From NCBI GenBank assembly GCA_963942565.1, contig CAWWDR010001049.1:186001-250000 (forward strand): 64,000 bases of DNA, given 5' to 3'. The translations under genes were made by a program, and so were the position numbers. Below the pieces are notes generated by a model. It saw only the letters and a program-made list of their open reading frames with translations, made no database searches and had not been told where the DNA came from. Origin of the DNA: Maea johnstoni (taxonomy: Eukaryota > Annelida > Polychaeta > Spionida > Magelonidae). Shown here one piece after another: positions 1 to 9,554 of this stretch; within the stretch, counting starts at the first letter, position 1, and every line of letters starts with the position of its first letter.

Positions 1-729
1 AGCTAAAAACGCCATGACTTCATTCGATTTTGCAGCTGAAATACCATGCTGGACTTCATCGAGATCCAACACGTCCACACTCCTCCTGACATAATCTGCA
101 TCCAAAAGCTCTCCAGCATGAGCTTTGAGTTTCATTCCCTCATTTTTTGCCTTCTTAAAAATATGGGCGAAGTCCTCGGGAGGTCCGATTCTCTCGTCAG
201 CAAAGATGTCCAATGCCTTAAAAAAACCCGATTCGATACAGGGGTCAATCGTTCTTTCTATATCCTTCATATCAAAAACCCTGATGATACCCACATCGGA
301 CACAATTTGGATCCTGTCGCTATAAGATTCTATTTGCTCGGTTAATTTCTCTATCATTAAATCTATATTCAAATCAAAAGAATCAAGTAATACAGCATCA
401 TAACCGGGTTCAATATAGGTAACGCCATCGGCAATGGCTGTTTCATATGTCTCTGAATAGAGATTAAACATTCGGGCAATACGCTGTTCATTTGTCGGAT
501 TCTCATAGGGATAGGTAAAAATCTTATCAACAAGATTCTGAAAATCGGTAAAGTCCGGAAAGTGATGCTGGCCCTCATCAATATCCAATCGCTCTTTCTT
601 CTTCCACGATTGGAAGTCTCCTCCAAGAGACAAATGATTGTGAACATCGGCTCTGGGAACTTTACGCATTAAATCCCGATCGGCGGTTTCCAGAGCTTTT
701 ATAAAATTAAAACTATTTGAATCAGGCAT
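1..729 (-). CDS. Adenosine deaminase family protein (N-terminal part, runs off window)
   Basis: The frame is open from an ATG at 729 to the window edge with no stop. Near residue 35 it reads ADVHNHLSLGG, matching the metal-binding HxH of the adenosine/AMP deaminase TIM barrel. Near residue 205 it has KAHAGE, the family's HAGE active-site motif, followed by DEVQHGI, which resembles the HG-containing motif that supplies the next metal ligand. The family hydrolytically deaminates purine nucleosides in the cytoplasm, but the substrate cannot be read from this fragment. The ATG overlaps the stop of the upstream membrane-protein gene by 8 bp, so the two are probably translationally coupled. The C-terminal metal ligands lie outside the window. 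Confidence 0.8.
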   Translation of the reverse strand, partial: MPDSNSFNFIKALETADRDLMRKVPRADVHNHLSLGGDFQSWKKKERLDIDEGQHHFPDFTDFQNLVDKIFTYPYENPTNEQRIARMFNLYSETYETAIADGVTYIEPGYDAVLLDSFDLNIDLMIEKLTEQIESYSDRIQIVSDVGIIRVFDMKDIERTIDPCIESGFFKALDIFADERIGPPEDFAHIFKKAKNEGMKLKAHAGELLDADYVRRSVDVLDLDEVQHGISAAKSNEVMAFLA

Positions 730-2326
730 AATACATACTCTTCATTTCTCTCACTCTCGCCTGAATCCATTTCAATTCGTCGCTTTTTGCCGCCTGGCCA
801 AAATAGATTCGTTCGCCCTTTCCGATAATTTCAAGACATTCAGCATTATTCATAAGGGTATCATTTCCAATAAGAATATCATCAAGCTGTTTTAAGTGGA
901 TCTTCTTCACTCCATATGATTTGCCAAACCAGAACTTTTCAATAACAAGTATCCCCTTTACGATTTCAAATCGCTCGCCTTTCATACCTAAAAATCCGAA
1001 TATCAATCCAAACATCAGAAATGGAAAAAGAACAGCTCCATAACCTGTTGCGATAAATAATCCGGCACCAGTGGCAATGCAGACAAATGACCAAATAAGA
1101 CTCATTCTGTAAGAGCGGACGATATGCAGATGGCCGGTACTGTTATCAGTTAATTTCAGTGTTTTCCCGGGAAAAGGTCTCGATGGATCGATAGTGGAAT
1201 CGGGATCCCAATCGTCATCTCTGCTTTTGACTTTTTCTCCATCGGGATATTCGAGAAACAGTCTGTCTCCGTCATAGAGGACACGGGGCAGATCTAGCTT
1301 TTTAGCAAAATCGCGAGCAGCCTCAACAGCTTTTGCATCATCGGGGATGAGCTTGATGCGTGTTTCATGAAAACGGGGATCTCTGTGAACCAATGCCTGT
1401 TCGCGATAAATGAACCTTTTAGCAGAACCACTTTTCTCATGTTCGATCTTGTTTTCTACAATACCCCCGAATGAATTGATGGGTTCACTCCTGTCAAACC
1501 GACCCCAAAGAGCCTTGTGAATCAACCTGACATCATTTGTTGATAAAATAACTCTATCGCTATAGAAATCGCTTAATCCCATATAGAGAATTCCTATAGA
1601 TAATACAAAGGGAAAAACGGAAATAAGCCTGTTAAACATATCGTCGCTGGTGATCAATTCAGACAGCATCGCCAGGAAGAGGATCAAACCGATGGCTGAA
1701 AGGATGCCTCCCATAAAGTAGTTGCCTCTATTCTTTTCATCGAGAAGGATGGGATTATCATGGCTGATTCTGCCGGAAGAATAGGGTCTTTTTATTCTAT
1801 CGATGGAATCCAATAGTTTCTCTTTGTTTTTGATATCCCTTCTTTTTTGCCATGCCGTAACAAGAGAAAAGACCAATCCGGCAAAAAACATAGCCAGCCC
1901 GGCGATTATCGGCGTAATCTTAGCATTGGATTTGTTATCTGAGACATAATTTGTCGGGTATTCCGGTTCATTTTCAAGAAAGTACAGCGGGATCGTATCA
2001 CCGAACTGCCAATTCACCTCTTCATTCCATGATACGATTTCAGCGCTATAGGGTACTCCCTCAAATTGATATTCCACAATTGCAAAAGTATTGATATTTA
2101 AAGGAGTATTTTCATGATCGGGATCCTTCGAATCGACAGGGATATTTTCAAATCCCAGAGGACGTTCTTTTTCAATGCGAATATCTTCGATGACACCGGT
2201 AACTGAGAGAACAACAGGAGCATCGAGCCACATAAGAGTTCCGAGATATAAGCCGCCAAACATAAATAGTCCGCCTATTGTGCGAAATGCTCTATTTACC
2301 GATTTGCTGATATTCTTTCCTGTCAT
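722..2326 (-). CDS. DUF3592-like membrane protein
   Basis: 534 aa. One hydrophobic segment near residues 17-38 is followed by an extracytoplasmic stretch with the pattern VEYQFEGVPYSAEI ... FGDTIPLYFLENEPEYP. This is the DUF3592 signature (a beta-rich domain ending in a short proline-containing strand). Further membrane segments follow near 135-158, a pair at about 205-250, and a pair at about 415-450. A soluble C-terminal tail resembles a PH-like fold. The function of DUF3592 proteins is unknown. The gene shares an 8-bp overlap with the deaminase gene downstream and is separated from the sugar-transport operon upstream by a terminator. Confidence 0.6.
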   Translation of the reverse strand: MTGKNISKSVNRAFRTIGGLFMFGGLYLGTLMWLDAPVVLSVTGVIEDIRIEKERPLGFENIPVDSKDPDHENTPLNINTFAIVEYQFEGVPYSAEIVSWNEEVNWQFGDTIPLYFLENEPEYPTNYVSDNKSNAKITPIIAGLAMFFAGLVFSLVTAWQKRRDIKNKEKLLDSIDRIKRPYSSGRISHDNPILLDEKNRGNYFMGGILSAIGLILFLAMLSELITSDDMFNRLISVFPFVLSIGILYMGLSDFYSDRVILSTNDVRLIHKALWGRFDRSEPINSFGGIVENKIEHEKSGSAKRFIYREQALVHRDPRFHETRIKLIPDDAKAVEAARDFAKKLDLPRVLYDGDRLFLEYPDGEKVKSRDDDWDPDSTIDPSRPFPGKTLKLTDNSTGHLHIVRSYRMSLIWSFVCIATGAGLFIATGYGAVLFPFLMFGLIFGFLGMKGERFEIVKGILVIEKFWFGKSYGVKKIHLKQLDDILIGNDTLMNNAECLEIIGKGERIYFGQAAKSDELKWIQARVREMKSMYYA

Positions 2327-2421
2327 AATTACCCTCTCTCATTTCCGTCAGGTGATAAAATTAATTATATGATAAAAACCGGGAGAAAACTTGATAAGCT
2401 ATTTGAATGATATTTAAATGC

Positions 2422-2453
2422 AAAAAGCCTCCCTGAATTTTTACTCAGGGAGG
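2422..2453 (-). terminator. Rho-independent terminator of the sugar ABC operon
   Basis: A 9-bp perfect stem (2428-2436 with 2445-2453, CCTCCCTGA/TCAGGGAGG) is followed on the minus strand by a T run (2426-2422). It lies just after the stop of the last permease gene. Confidence 0.8.
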
Positions 2454-2478
2454 GAAAAAACAATGGAGAATATCTAGA

Positions 2479-3357
2479 CTAGCCCTTTACAGAGCCCATC
2501 ATAAAACCGGTAACAAAATATTTCTGTACAAAAGGATACACACATAATATCGGCAGTGACGTGATTATTATCACCGCCCCTTTTATCGATTCTGACGGAA
2601 GGGGTTCGTCTTCCAATCCCCCGCCTATGTCACCCAGCTGGGGAACATCCAATATTCTTTTCAAAAGATTCTGCATGGGGTACAGTTTTATATCGTTGAT
2701 AAACATTTGCTCATCAAACCATGAGTTCCAATGCCAGACAGCATAAAACAGGGCTATCGTAGCCACCGAAGGCAGACATAGGGGTAGAATGATCCTGATA
2801 AATATGGAGATATGCGAACAACCGTCTATTATGGCGGCTTCCTCCAGACTCGCCGGCACCTGTTTAAAAAAGGCGATCATTAAAAAAACATACTGTATAT
2901 TCATTACCCAGGGGAATATCATGGACCATACCGAATTGATCAATCCAAGATTTTTAATGAGGAGGAACTGCGGTATTATCTGTACAGGAAAGACCAGACA
3001 TAACATCAACAGAACCTGTATGGATCTACGCCCCGGCAGGTCATCTTTTGATAAGCCATATGCCATTGCCGTGGTTATGGCGATTTGAAAAAATGTACCT
3101 ACTATAGTTCTGAAAAATGTTATTCCGTAAGCGGTGTATATCATTTTATTTTTAAATATCATCTTATAAGCGGAAAAGTCGAATTTCTCCGGTATGAGTA
3201 TGAGACCTGTCCTGGTCAGGTACTCTTCAGTCGATACGAAGGAAGTCATTACGACTGATAAAAAAGGGAAAAGAAAAATAACGATGATAAGAAGCATAAA
3301 AGCATAGTTGAATATGCTGAATACCTTTTCACCGCGCGACATTGCTAATTTGTTCAT
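2479..3357 (-). CDS. Carbohydrate ABC transporter permease (YtcP/LplC type)
   Basis: 292 aa inner-membrane permease with six predicted membrane segments. The binding-protein-dependent permease EAA loop reads EEAAIIDGCSH...IILPLCLPS. I chose the ATG at 3357 because AGGAGG sits 9 nt upstream; a longer in-frame start would overlap the preceding permease gene. It ends in a typical CUT1-family tail (QKYFVTGFMMGSVKG). It should pair with the permease encoded 16 bp upstream and the binding protein beyond to import an oligosaccharide. No ATPase gene is nearby, so a shared MsmX-like ATPase encoded elsewhere is likely (inference from the family). Confidence 0.9.
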   Translation of the reverse strand: MNKLAMSRGEKVFSIFNYAFMLLIIVIFLFPFLSVVMTSFVSTEEYLTRTGLILIPEKFDFSAYKMIFKNKMIYTAYGITFFRTIVGTFFQIAITTAMAYGLSKDDLPGRRSIQVLLMLCLVFPVQIIPQFLLIKNLGLINSVWSMIFPWVMNIQYVFLMIAFFKQVPASLEEAAIIDGCSHISIFIRIILPLCLPSVATIALFYAVWHWNSWFDEQMFINDIKLYPMQNLLKRILDVPQLGDIGGGLEDEPLPSESIKGAVIIITSLPILCVYPFVQKYFVTGFMMGSVKG

Positions 3358-3373
3358 ACGTTTCAGCCTCCTA

Positions 3374-4306
3374 TCAACCGTACAGACTATGGTCTGAAAA
3401 TTTCTTTGCGACATAATTCGAAACCAAAACCAGAGTTAAGGCTAAAAGGGATTTGAACAAGCCCACAGCGGCACCGAATGACGCCTGGTTTTGCAAGAGC
3501 CCTACCCTGTAGACATAGGTGTCTATGATATCGGATACCTGATAGACCGCCGGAGAATAGAGCAATAGAGTCTCTTCGAATCCCTGGTTCAAAACGACGC
3601 TTATCCTCAACAGGAACATGATTATAACAGCGAAGGATATGGAAGGCAGAGAAATTTTTAATGTCTGAGTCCACCTGTTCGCGCCGTCGATTCTGGCAGC
3701 CTCATATAACTGCTGGTCGATACCCGATAATGCCGCCAGGTATATGATGGTTCCCCAGCCGATATTTTTCCAGATTATGGCTGACAAGAGCACGGTTCTG
3801 AAATACCTGACATCGCCCAGATAATAAATTGATTTGCCGCCGAGCTTTGTGATTATGTCGGGAATAATTCCCGACTGCGTCGATAATATGTTAAAAACCA
3901 AGCCCGCCAGAACAACTGTAGAGATAAAATACGGCATATAGGATATGGTCTGCACGACCCGTTTAAAGGCGACTTTCCGGATTTCATTCATCAACAGAGC
4001 CAGTATGATAGGTGCCCCGAATTCAAAAAACATTCTAAGACCGGCCAATGTGAATGTATTGCCAAGAATATTCCAGAAATAATGTGATGAAACAAATTTC
4101 CTGAACTGATATAAACCGACCCATTCAGCTGCTAATATCTGCTCGATAGTAGCGAATGTCGGCACTTTTTTAAATGCCACCAATGTGCCCAGCAGTGGTA
4201 TATACCTGAAGACGATTATATAAATCAGTCCGGGAAGGATCAGGGCATATAATAACCTATAATTAGTAATCTTCTTCCAAAGCGAATTGTTATTTATCTT
4301 ATTCAT
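3374..4306 (-). CDS. Carbohydrate ABC transporter permease (LplB type)
   Basis: 310 aa. The N-terminal cytoplasmic stretch (SLWKKITNYRLLYALILPG) and the early membrane helix with YIPLLGTLVAFKK match the LplB/UgpA subfamily of sugar permeases. The EAA loop is YEAARIDGANRWTQTLKISLP, the contact site for the ATPase subunit. It forms a heterodimer with the downstream permease. A 126-bp gap containing a stem-loop separates it from the binding-protein gene upstream. Confidence 0.9.
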   Translation of the reverse strand: MNKINNNSLWKKITNYRLLYALILPGLIYIIVFRYIPLLGTLVAFKKVPTFATIEQILAAEWVGLYQFRKFVSSHYFWNILGNTFTLAGLRMFFEFGAPIILALLMNEIRKVAFKRVVQTISYMPYFISTVVLAGLVFNILSTQSGIIPDIITKLGGKSIYYLGDVRYFRTVLLSAIIWKNIGWGTIIYLAALSGIDQQLYEAARIDGANRWTQTLKISLPSISFAVIIMFLLRISVVLNQGFEETLLLYSPAVYQVSDIIDTYVYRVGLLQNQASFGAAVGLFKSLLALTLVLVSNYVAKKFSDHSLYG

Positions 4307-4361
4307 AATATAAAAATGGAAGAAAATTATTTACTTCCAATAACTCCATGTAATTTGTAAT

Positions 4362-4386
4362 GATCTGCCCTCTGAGAGAGCAGATC
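4362..4386 (-). promoter_or_regulatory. Stem-loop between binding-protein and permease genes
   Basis: GATCTGC and GCAGATC form a 7-bp perfect stem with an 11-nt loop in the 126-bp gap after the binding-protein gene. There is no T run, so it is more likely an mRNA-stabilising or attenuating hairpin that lets the binding protein be made in excess. That arrangement is common in ABC operons; its role here is inference. Confidence 0.4.
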
Positions 4387-4432
4387 GCTTATATAATTAA
4401 CCTCTTTGATCCTTATACATTTTCGTATGAGA

Positions 4433-5953
4433 CTAAATCCAATCATCCATACCGGCGGAATAGAGTTCCTTAACAAAACCATCCCATTCAGATATGTCTC
4501 TGGCTCCCATGATGAACTTAAATACTTCTTCATCCATCATTCTCTGGAGGTCTGCCAGTCCGGGAACTTCTTCCTCAAGAACTGACTGGTCATACAATAC
4601 GTAGGCATCTAGAGGCAATTTACCTCGATCGGTGTTTGTTACGTCAGGAGGTGTTCTTCCAATTCCGCTGATACCGAAATAATGATGCTGTTTAAAATTC
4701 TGATCTTCGCGGTCATCAATTTTTCCGATTCCCACCCATGCAGGCAATGAAACTGACCAACCGTAATCTCCGGCATAATCTTTGTATTCGCCTGTAAAAG
4801 CTACGGCCGCTTCTCCGCCTTTTGACTCATCCCATTCCCAGTTTCCCGGTCCGTAAAGTGATGTCAGGAAATTTGCTGCATTTTCATAGAGAAAGTTCTG
4901 CACGACAACAATCCCTTCAGGGTATTTTGAAGATGCCGGTACTAATTGCGCCTGATATCCAGAAGGAGTAGCTGTTTCAGCAAGACCTTTTGGTCCTCTA
5001 ATTCCAGCAGGATTTAAATCAAAATCACAGTCGGGATCAATTTTTCTCTGCTCAGCATCAGTTGCTGTTGTATCAGTAGATGTGGAAATTGTCGCTCCGA
5101 CAACAGCTGAAGAAATGAGATCTCTGATCTTATTCTGATCGAGCGATGCAAACTCAGGGTAGATATAACCGGCTTCGAACCATTCGTTCAATTGTGATAC
5201 GAAATCGACAACACCGGGCTGGAGTATATAAGGCTTCAGCATTCCATCTTTATCGAGCCAGTTGGAATAACCATATTCTGTAAAGGCACCTAATAATCCA
5301 TCATACATAGGTACGGCACCGTGAACGCCTTTGGGATTTAAAAGGAATGGAATCGTTCTGTCTCCTGCTGGCTTCGCCGCTTGTACCGCAGCAAAATAAG
5401 CAGTCATATCATCAATTGTTTCAGGCATATCCATACCCAGTTCTGCCAACCAGTCCGTCCTGAAAAAGGCCGGAGATGACATCATAGGCGTAACTCTTGG
5501 AATACCCCAAATTTCTCCCTCATGAGTCAAAGCATCAACTGAAGATTTAGGCCATGCCGGTAAAATATTAGCACCGACTGTATCAAAGTGTTCAGTTATC
5601 GGTTGAATAGCGCCCTGGGCATAATAGTCAGGCCAATCGCCCCAGAATCCATCAAGCTGGCTTCCTGAAGCAAGCAGAAGATTAATTTTCTGTTTGTCCT
5701 GTTCAGAAGTAGTACCCGGCGGCAGTACCTCTACGCTGTAACCGGTATTTTCCAGAATCCAGTCATGCATCTTTTGTTTCATTTCATCAGACGTGGATAT
5801 AGAACGCAATCTCGCACGCATGAACCCACCATTTCCATAGACAACTAACTTTTTAACATCTTCATCAGATGATTTGTCATCTTGTCCCGATGCAAACCCA
5901 GAAGTGATTGTTAAAGAAACAAGCAGTAAAGCAATAATCATTTTTTTGATCAT
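4433..5953 (-). CDS. Extracellular solute-binding protein of sugar ABC transporter
   Basis: 506 aa. An N-terminal signal peptide (MIKKMIIALLLVSLTITSG) ends in FASG with no lipobox cysteine, so it appears to be a periplasmic, type-I-processed protein of spirochaete style rather than a lipoprotein. The mature part resembles family-1 solute-binding proteins of the LplA type, with GFWGDWPDYYAQG and EIWGIPRV-like blocks near residues 100-175. A GGAGG ribosome site lies about 6 nt before the ATG. It should deliver an oligosaccharide to the two permeases encoded downstream. The ligand is not readable, though the neighbouring sulfatase fragment hints at a sulfated glycan. Confidence 0.85.
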   Translation of the reverse strand: MIKKMIIALLLVSLTITSGFASGQDDKSSDEDVKKLVVYGNGGFMRARLRSISTSDEMKQKMHDWILENTGYSVEVLPPGTTSEQDKQKINLLLASGSQLDGFWGDWPDYYAQGAIQPITEHFDTVGANILPAWPKSSVDALTHEGEIWGIPRVTPMMSSPAFFRTDWLAELGMDMPETIDDMTAYFAAVQAAKPAGDRTIPFLLNPKGVHGAVPMYDGLLGAFTEYGYSNWLDKDGMLKPYILQPGVVDFVSQLNEWFEAGYIYPEFASLDQNKIRDLISSAVVGATISTSTDTTATDAEQRKIDPDCDFDLNPAGIRGPKGLAETATPSGYQAQLVPASSKYPEGIVVVQNFLYENAANFLTSLYGPGNWEWDESKGGEAAVAFTGEYKDYAGDYGWSVSLPAWVGIGKIDDREDQNFKQHHYFGISGIGRTPPDVTNTDRGKLPLDAYVLYDQSVLEEEVPGLADLQRMMDEEVFKFIMGARDISEWDGFVKELYSAGMDDWI

Positions 5954-6082
5954 TTATTTCCTCCAATTTGATATGATTACAGACTATCCCCGCTTTTTTC
6001 AAAACGATATGATGTAATTCTGACTATTTTGATTTTTAAAAAATTGAAATAAAGATAGTTTCATTAGTTAAAAATATTTCTA

Positions 6083-8467
6083 TCATTCATGACTATTAAT
6101 CAAATAGGTTTTTGTATTTCTTCTATACTCTCCCGGTGTTTTTCCCGTTTTTTTCTTAAAGACCTTAATGAAATAATTTGTATTCCAATATCCGACTTTC
6201 AGGCAGATATCCTTAATGTTCAGATCACTTTCATTTAACATTTTTTTTGATTTTTCGATTCTTAAGTCGGTTAGATAATCAATAAATGATATCCCTGTAG
6301 ACTCTTTAAAAGAACGGCTGATATAGGAAGGATTCAATTTCATCAAGTCTGCCAGATGATTCAAGTTCATATTCTCACCGTAATCCTTTTCCAGAATTTT
6401 ATATATCATTTCAATATTGGTATTTTTTCTTTTATCCTTTCCGTTCTGAGTATTTTCTTCAATATCCTTGAGTATATGGATGAAAAAAGACTCATATTCT
6501 GACTGTCCCTTTAAATTATGCAATTTACCGTAAAGGTGCTTACTGTTGGAAAACAAAGAAGAAGAAGAAGAGCTAAGCTCCATATCATCTACAGCGGAAA
6601 GAATTTTATTTAGTAATTCAATTACTCCCTGTTGGATTTTCAAGTCGGAATACCTATTTTCAGGCAGATATAATTCTGTTAACAAATTGGAAATCTTTTT
6701 ATCTGCATTCTTAAATTTTCCTGTTTTTATGCTGGTAACCAAAAGTAGTATGGATTCTGACAGATCAAAATTATTGGGCTCTTCATAAGACAAATCAAAA
6801 TTTTTACGATCGATAACAATACCATTTCCGAATAATAACTGATATTTTAAAAGCTCTTCCGCTTCTATATAGGATTTGGAAAGATCATAAATACTTCTTC
6901 CATATGACCCAATCGCCACAGTACAATCACATTTTAATCCACTTAAAATCTTATCAATTAGAGATTCAGCTAATTTGTGAACCAATTCATATTCTTCATT
7001 TTTTGAATTTAAAATACAGACAAACTTATGAGACTCCATCTCAATCATTTCACCGACAAATTGACTGTGCAGGATTTCTTCAACCAATTTCGTCAGAGAA
7101 ATCCTGAAAACCAACTGTTCCTGAAAAGTTAATTTCTCATAAGTATTGTCATCAATTAAAATGACCAGAGGTAAAACATCTTCAAGTTCAAGATTTATTT
7201 GAAGAAACTCAACACGCTCACGTATTTCTTTGATTTTATAATCATTAGGTTTAAGAAGATCATATAAAAAGTCTTTCTTATAAGAGGGCATAGCCTCGGA
7301 CAGCTGTTTCTTTAATGTATTATTCCTTGTAATGGCTGACTCAACATAATTCCTGATATAGAACAAATCGCCCTGTTCACTTTCACAAGACAACTCTGTA
7401 GACCGGTTTATGGTTCTGACAAGATTTTCGACCGGCCTGTACAGATATTTGGAATAAAAATACCCTAAGGTGAGTATTAATAACAAAATTGAGAGAGCCA
7501 TAATAGAGACAAACAACCTGAGAAGATAAAATTCTCCCTTGTATTTATCTATGTTGATGAAGCTGTAAAAACTCCAATTCATACGGCCCAGTTCCACCCG
7601 ATTCAGATAATATTTATGGTTATCAAGTAAAATGGAATGAAAGATTTTATCTCTTTCTTCGATTCCGGCAATCAATTCAATAATATCATTTATATGTTGT
7701 TCTTGTTTTGTGTCATAAAGTATTAAAGACTCATCTCCCGACAATACGAAATAGCTGGATTTTTCTAGGGAATTATCATCATCAATTATATTTTTATATA
7801 GCTTTTCAATATCCATATTCAGTAAAAAGGGTATGTTATCAAGTATGTTTTTATACACTATTGTAAGGATTTGCTTATTGCCATGGCGATGATTTCTAAC
7901 CAGTCTGGTATTCATAATGTATGGAAAGGAATTGGAATCATTAAGCACATCATTATACCATTGGATTTCTCTGTAATCAGTTATGACCTGTGGAATCTCT
8001 CCTGATTTAAAAAGGGTTTTTTCTTCTTTATTATAATAATATACAGAGTCAATAAACTCATTTAAAAAGGGAATTTGTTCAATCTTTTCACTGATTTTAT
8101 TTCTCATATCCAGATAATCGATAAGATTTAATCTCTCTTCGGCTGAGAAAGATGTTGCCCGATCTTTATATGATGAATAATAATCCTTTTGCGGAAATAC
8201 CGAATATGATTTGAAAACCGGATCGACAAGCAACAACTTTGAAACATCCAGAATATTACTGAGAGCGATATCGAGTGAATTAGACATCTGTTCCAGCGAT
8301 GCATCATTTATTGAGTGAATTTTTTTTTCAAGTGATTGTGTGGAAAATTTGTAATACAGGAGAGTTCCCAGCAATAAAGGGATAACAGCAACGATGAAAA
8401 CAGACAAAACCAGTTTATAGAAAAAACTGGCTTTTCTGTTGAAGAAAAGAGTTTCAGGGAGTTTCAT
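6083..8467 (-). CDS. Membrane sensor AraC-family transcriptional regulator (YesN-like)
   Basis: About 794 aa from the ATG at 8467. A longer frame to 8518 starts with TTG inside the sulfatase gene and is less likely. Layout: a membrane segment near residues 15-38, an extracytoplasmic sensor region to about 310, a second membrane segment near 315-340, a YesN-type linker (KKDFLYDLLK), and a C-terminal AraC double helix-turn-helix (HLADLMKLNPSYISRSFKE ... KDICLKVGYWNTNYFIKVFKK). Such proteins sense sugars outside the cell and activate adjacent ABC operons. It sits directly upstream of the binding-protein gene and overlaps the 3' end of the sulfatase gene by 14 bp. Confidence 0.88.
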   Translation of the reverse strand: MKLPETLFFNRKASFFYKLVLSVFIVAVIPLLLGTLLYYKFSTQSLEKKIHSINDASLEQMSNSLDIALSNILDVSKLLLVDPVFKSYSVFPQKDYYSSYKDRATSFSAEERLNLIDYLDMRNKISEKIEQIPFLNEFIDSVYYYNKEEKTLFKSGEIPQVITDYREIQWYNDVLNDSNSFPYIMNTRLVRNHRHGNKQILTIVYKNILDNIPFLLNMDIEKLYKNIIDDDNSLEKSSYFVLSGDESLILYDTKQEQHINDIIELIAGIEERDKIFHSILLDNHKYYLNRVELGRMNWSFYSFINIDKYKGEFYLLRLFVSIMALSILLLILTLGYFYSKYLYRPVENLVRTINRSTELSCESEQGDLFYIRNYVESAITRNNTLKKQLSEAMPSYKKDFLYDLLKPNDYKIKEIRERVEFLQINLELEDVLPLVILIDDNTYEKLTFQEQLVFRISLTKLVEEILHSQFVGEMIEMESHKFVCILNSKNEEYELVHKLAESLIDKILSGLKCDCTVAIGSYGRSIYDLSKSYIEAEELLKYQLLFGNGIVIDRKNFDLSYEEPNNFDLSESILLLVTSIKTGKFKNADKKISNLLTELYLPENRYSDLKIQQGVIELLNKILSAVDDMELSSSSSSLFSNSKHLYGKLHNLKGQSEYESFFIHILKDIEENTQNGKDKRKNTNIEMIYKILEKDYGENMNLNHLADLMKLNPSYISRSFKESTGISFIDYLTDLRIEKSKKMLNESDLNIKDICLKVGYWNTNYFIKVFKKKTGKTPGEYRRNTKTYLINSHE

Positions 8468-9130
8468 TAAAAAAACTGGTAGCATCAATCTGCCCGGAAC
8501 CAGTATTCCAAATTCCAAAAAATTTACTTACACAGTCGCTCAGTGGATCGTTAAATCGTGCTGTTGCCATTCTAATCTCATTTTGAAGCAATGATTTCTT
8601 TCCAGAGATGGCAATATCATTAATTAAATTATTCATCTCCCCGGGATCATCATTGAGATTGTAAATCTCGTCAGTGTCTCCGGGAGTAAAGATGTATTTC
8701 CAATTATCTTCTGAAATCAAGGCTCTCTGAGAATAGAGAAACCGAAGACCATGGAATTCCAGCAAAAGATTTTCACGCTTGGTTCTCCCGGGGTTTCTCA
8801 ACAAAGATTGCTTCAAAGAGATAGCATCAATATCTTCAGGGACAGGAATCCCGGCTAAATCCATTAAAGTTGGCATTATATCCATGTTCAATGACAGATC
8901 ATTTATCGATGTACAATCAAATTGTCCGGGCCATGACATTATCAAAGGAATATGTTGCGCTTCTTCATACAACATTCCCTTATCGAGCTGCCCTCCATGA
9001 CTACCTGTCATGTCACCATGATCTGTAGATAGTACGACAATGGAATTATCTTTTAGATTATTTTCTTCAAGGAAATCCAATAGTCTGCCTATTTCAAAAT
9101 CGACCATTGCAGTCGTATCGTAATACAAAC
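8454..9130 (-). pseudogene. Sulfatase, C-terminal half only (truncated)
   Basis: About 225 residues matching the back half of formylglycine sulfatases: a metal-site block VVLSTDHGDMTGSHGG, then PLIMSWPG, DIMPTLMDLAG and the C-terminal YNLNDDPGEMNNL motif. The N-terminal catalytic C/S-x-P-x-R motif is absent. An IS1182-type element starts at 9138, next to its CTAG target. Beyond the element, at 15185, the frame does not resume (a stop follows within about 10 codons). The 5' half was therefore lost earlier, or by recombination between IS copies. It probably once began an operon for a sulfated glycan with the regulator and transporter downstream. Confidence 0.8.
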
Positions 9131-9278
9131 CGACTAGCAGTCTGTCGGTCTGATGATATTTTTTAGACCATTAAAATTAACACATAATTCACTAATAAGA
9201 ATCTATATATCAGCTTTATTTTGAAGGATTATCATAAAAGTGCAGTCTAAAATACCCGAAAATAAAGAGGGTATGAAA

Positions 9279-9554
9279 ATGAGACAGTACAGTAAAGATT
9301 TTAAAGAGCAAGCATTAAAGCTGTCCGATGACATCGGTTTAAAGAAAGCATCGGAGCAATTGGGAATTAACTATGGGACCTTGTCCGAATGGCGGAAGAT
9401 CCGTAAGAGAAATAACTGTGAAAAATCAGTGCAAGACACTTCTCCTCTGACAGAGAGGGAGAGGCTATTACTGAAAGAAAATCAGGAGTTAAAAGAAGCT
9501 AATGAGATTCTGAAGGATGCGCTTGGTTTTTTCGCAAAAGACCGGAAGAAGTGA
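9279..9554 (+). CDS. IS3-family transposase OrfA (helix-turn-helix)
   Basis: 91 aa starting MRQYSKDFKEQALKL, the standard HTH_Tnp_1 opening. The helix-turn-helix (KKASEQLGINYGTLSEWRK) is followed by a leucine-zipper region (LKENQELKEANEILKDAL). I prefer the ATG at 9279 over the one at 9273 because GAGGG is then 7 nt upstream. Its TGA overlaps the GTG of orfB by 4 bp. OrfAB is normally produced by programmed frameshifting in this family. Confidence 0.88.
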   Translation: MRQYSKDFKEQALKLSDDIGLKKASEQLGINYGTLSEWRKIRKRNNCEKSVQDTSPLTERERLLLKENQELKEANEILKDALGFFAKDRKK

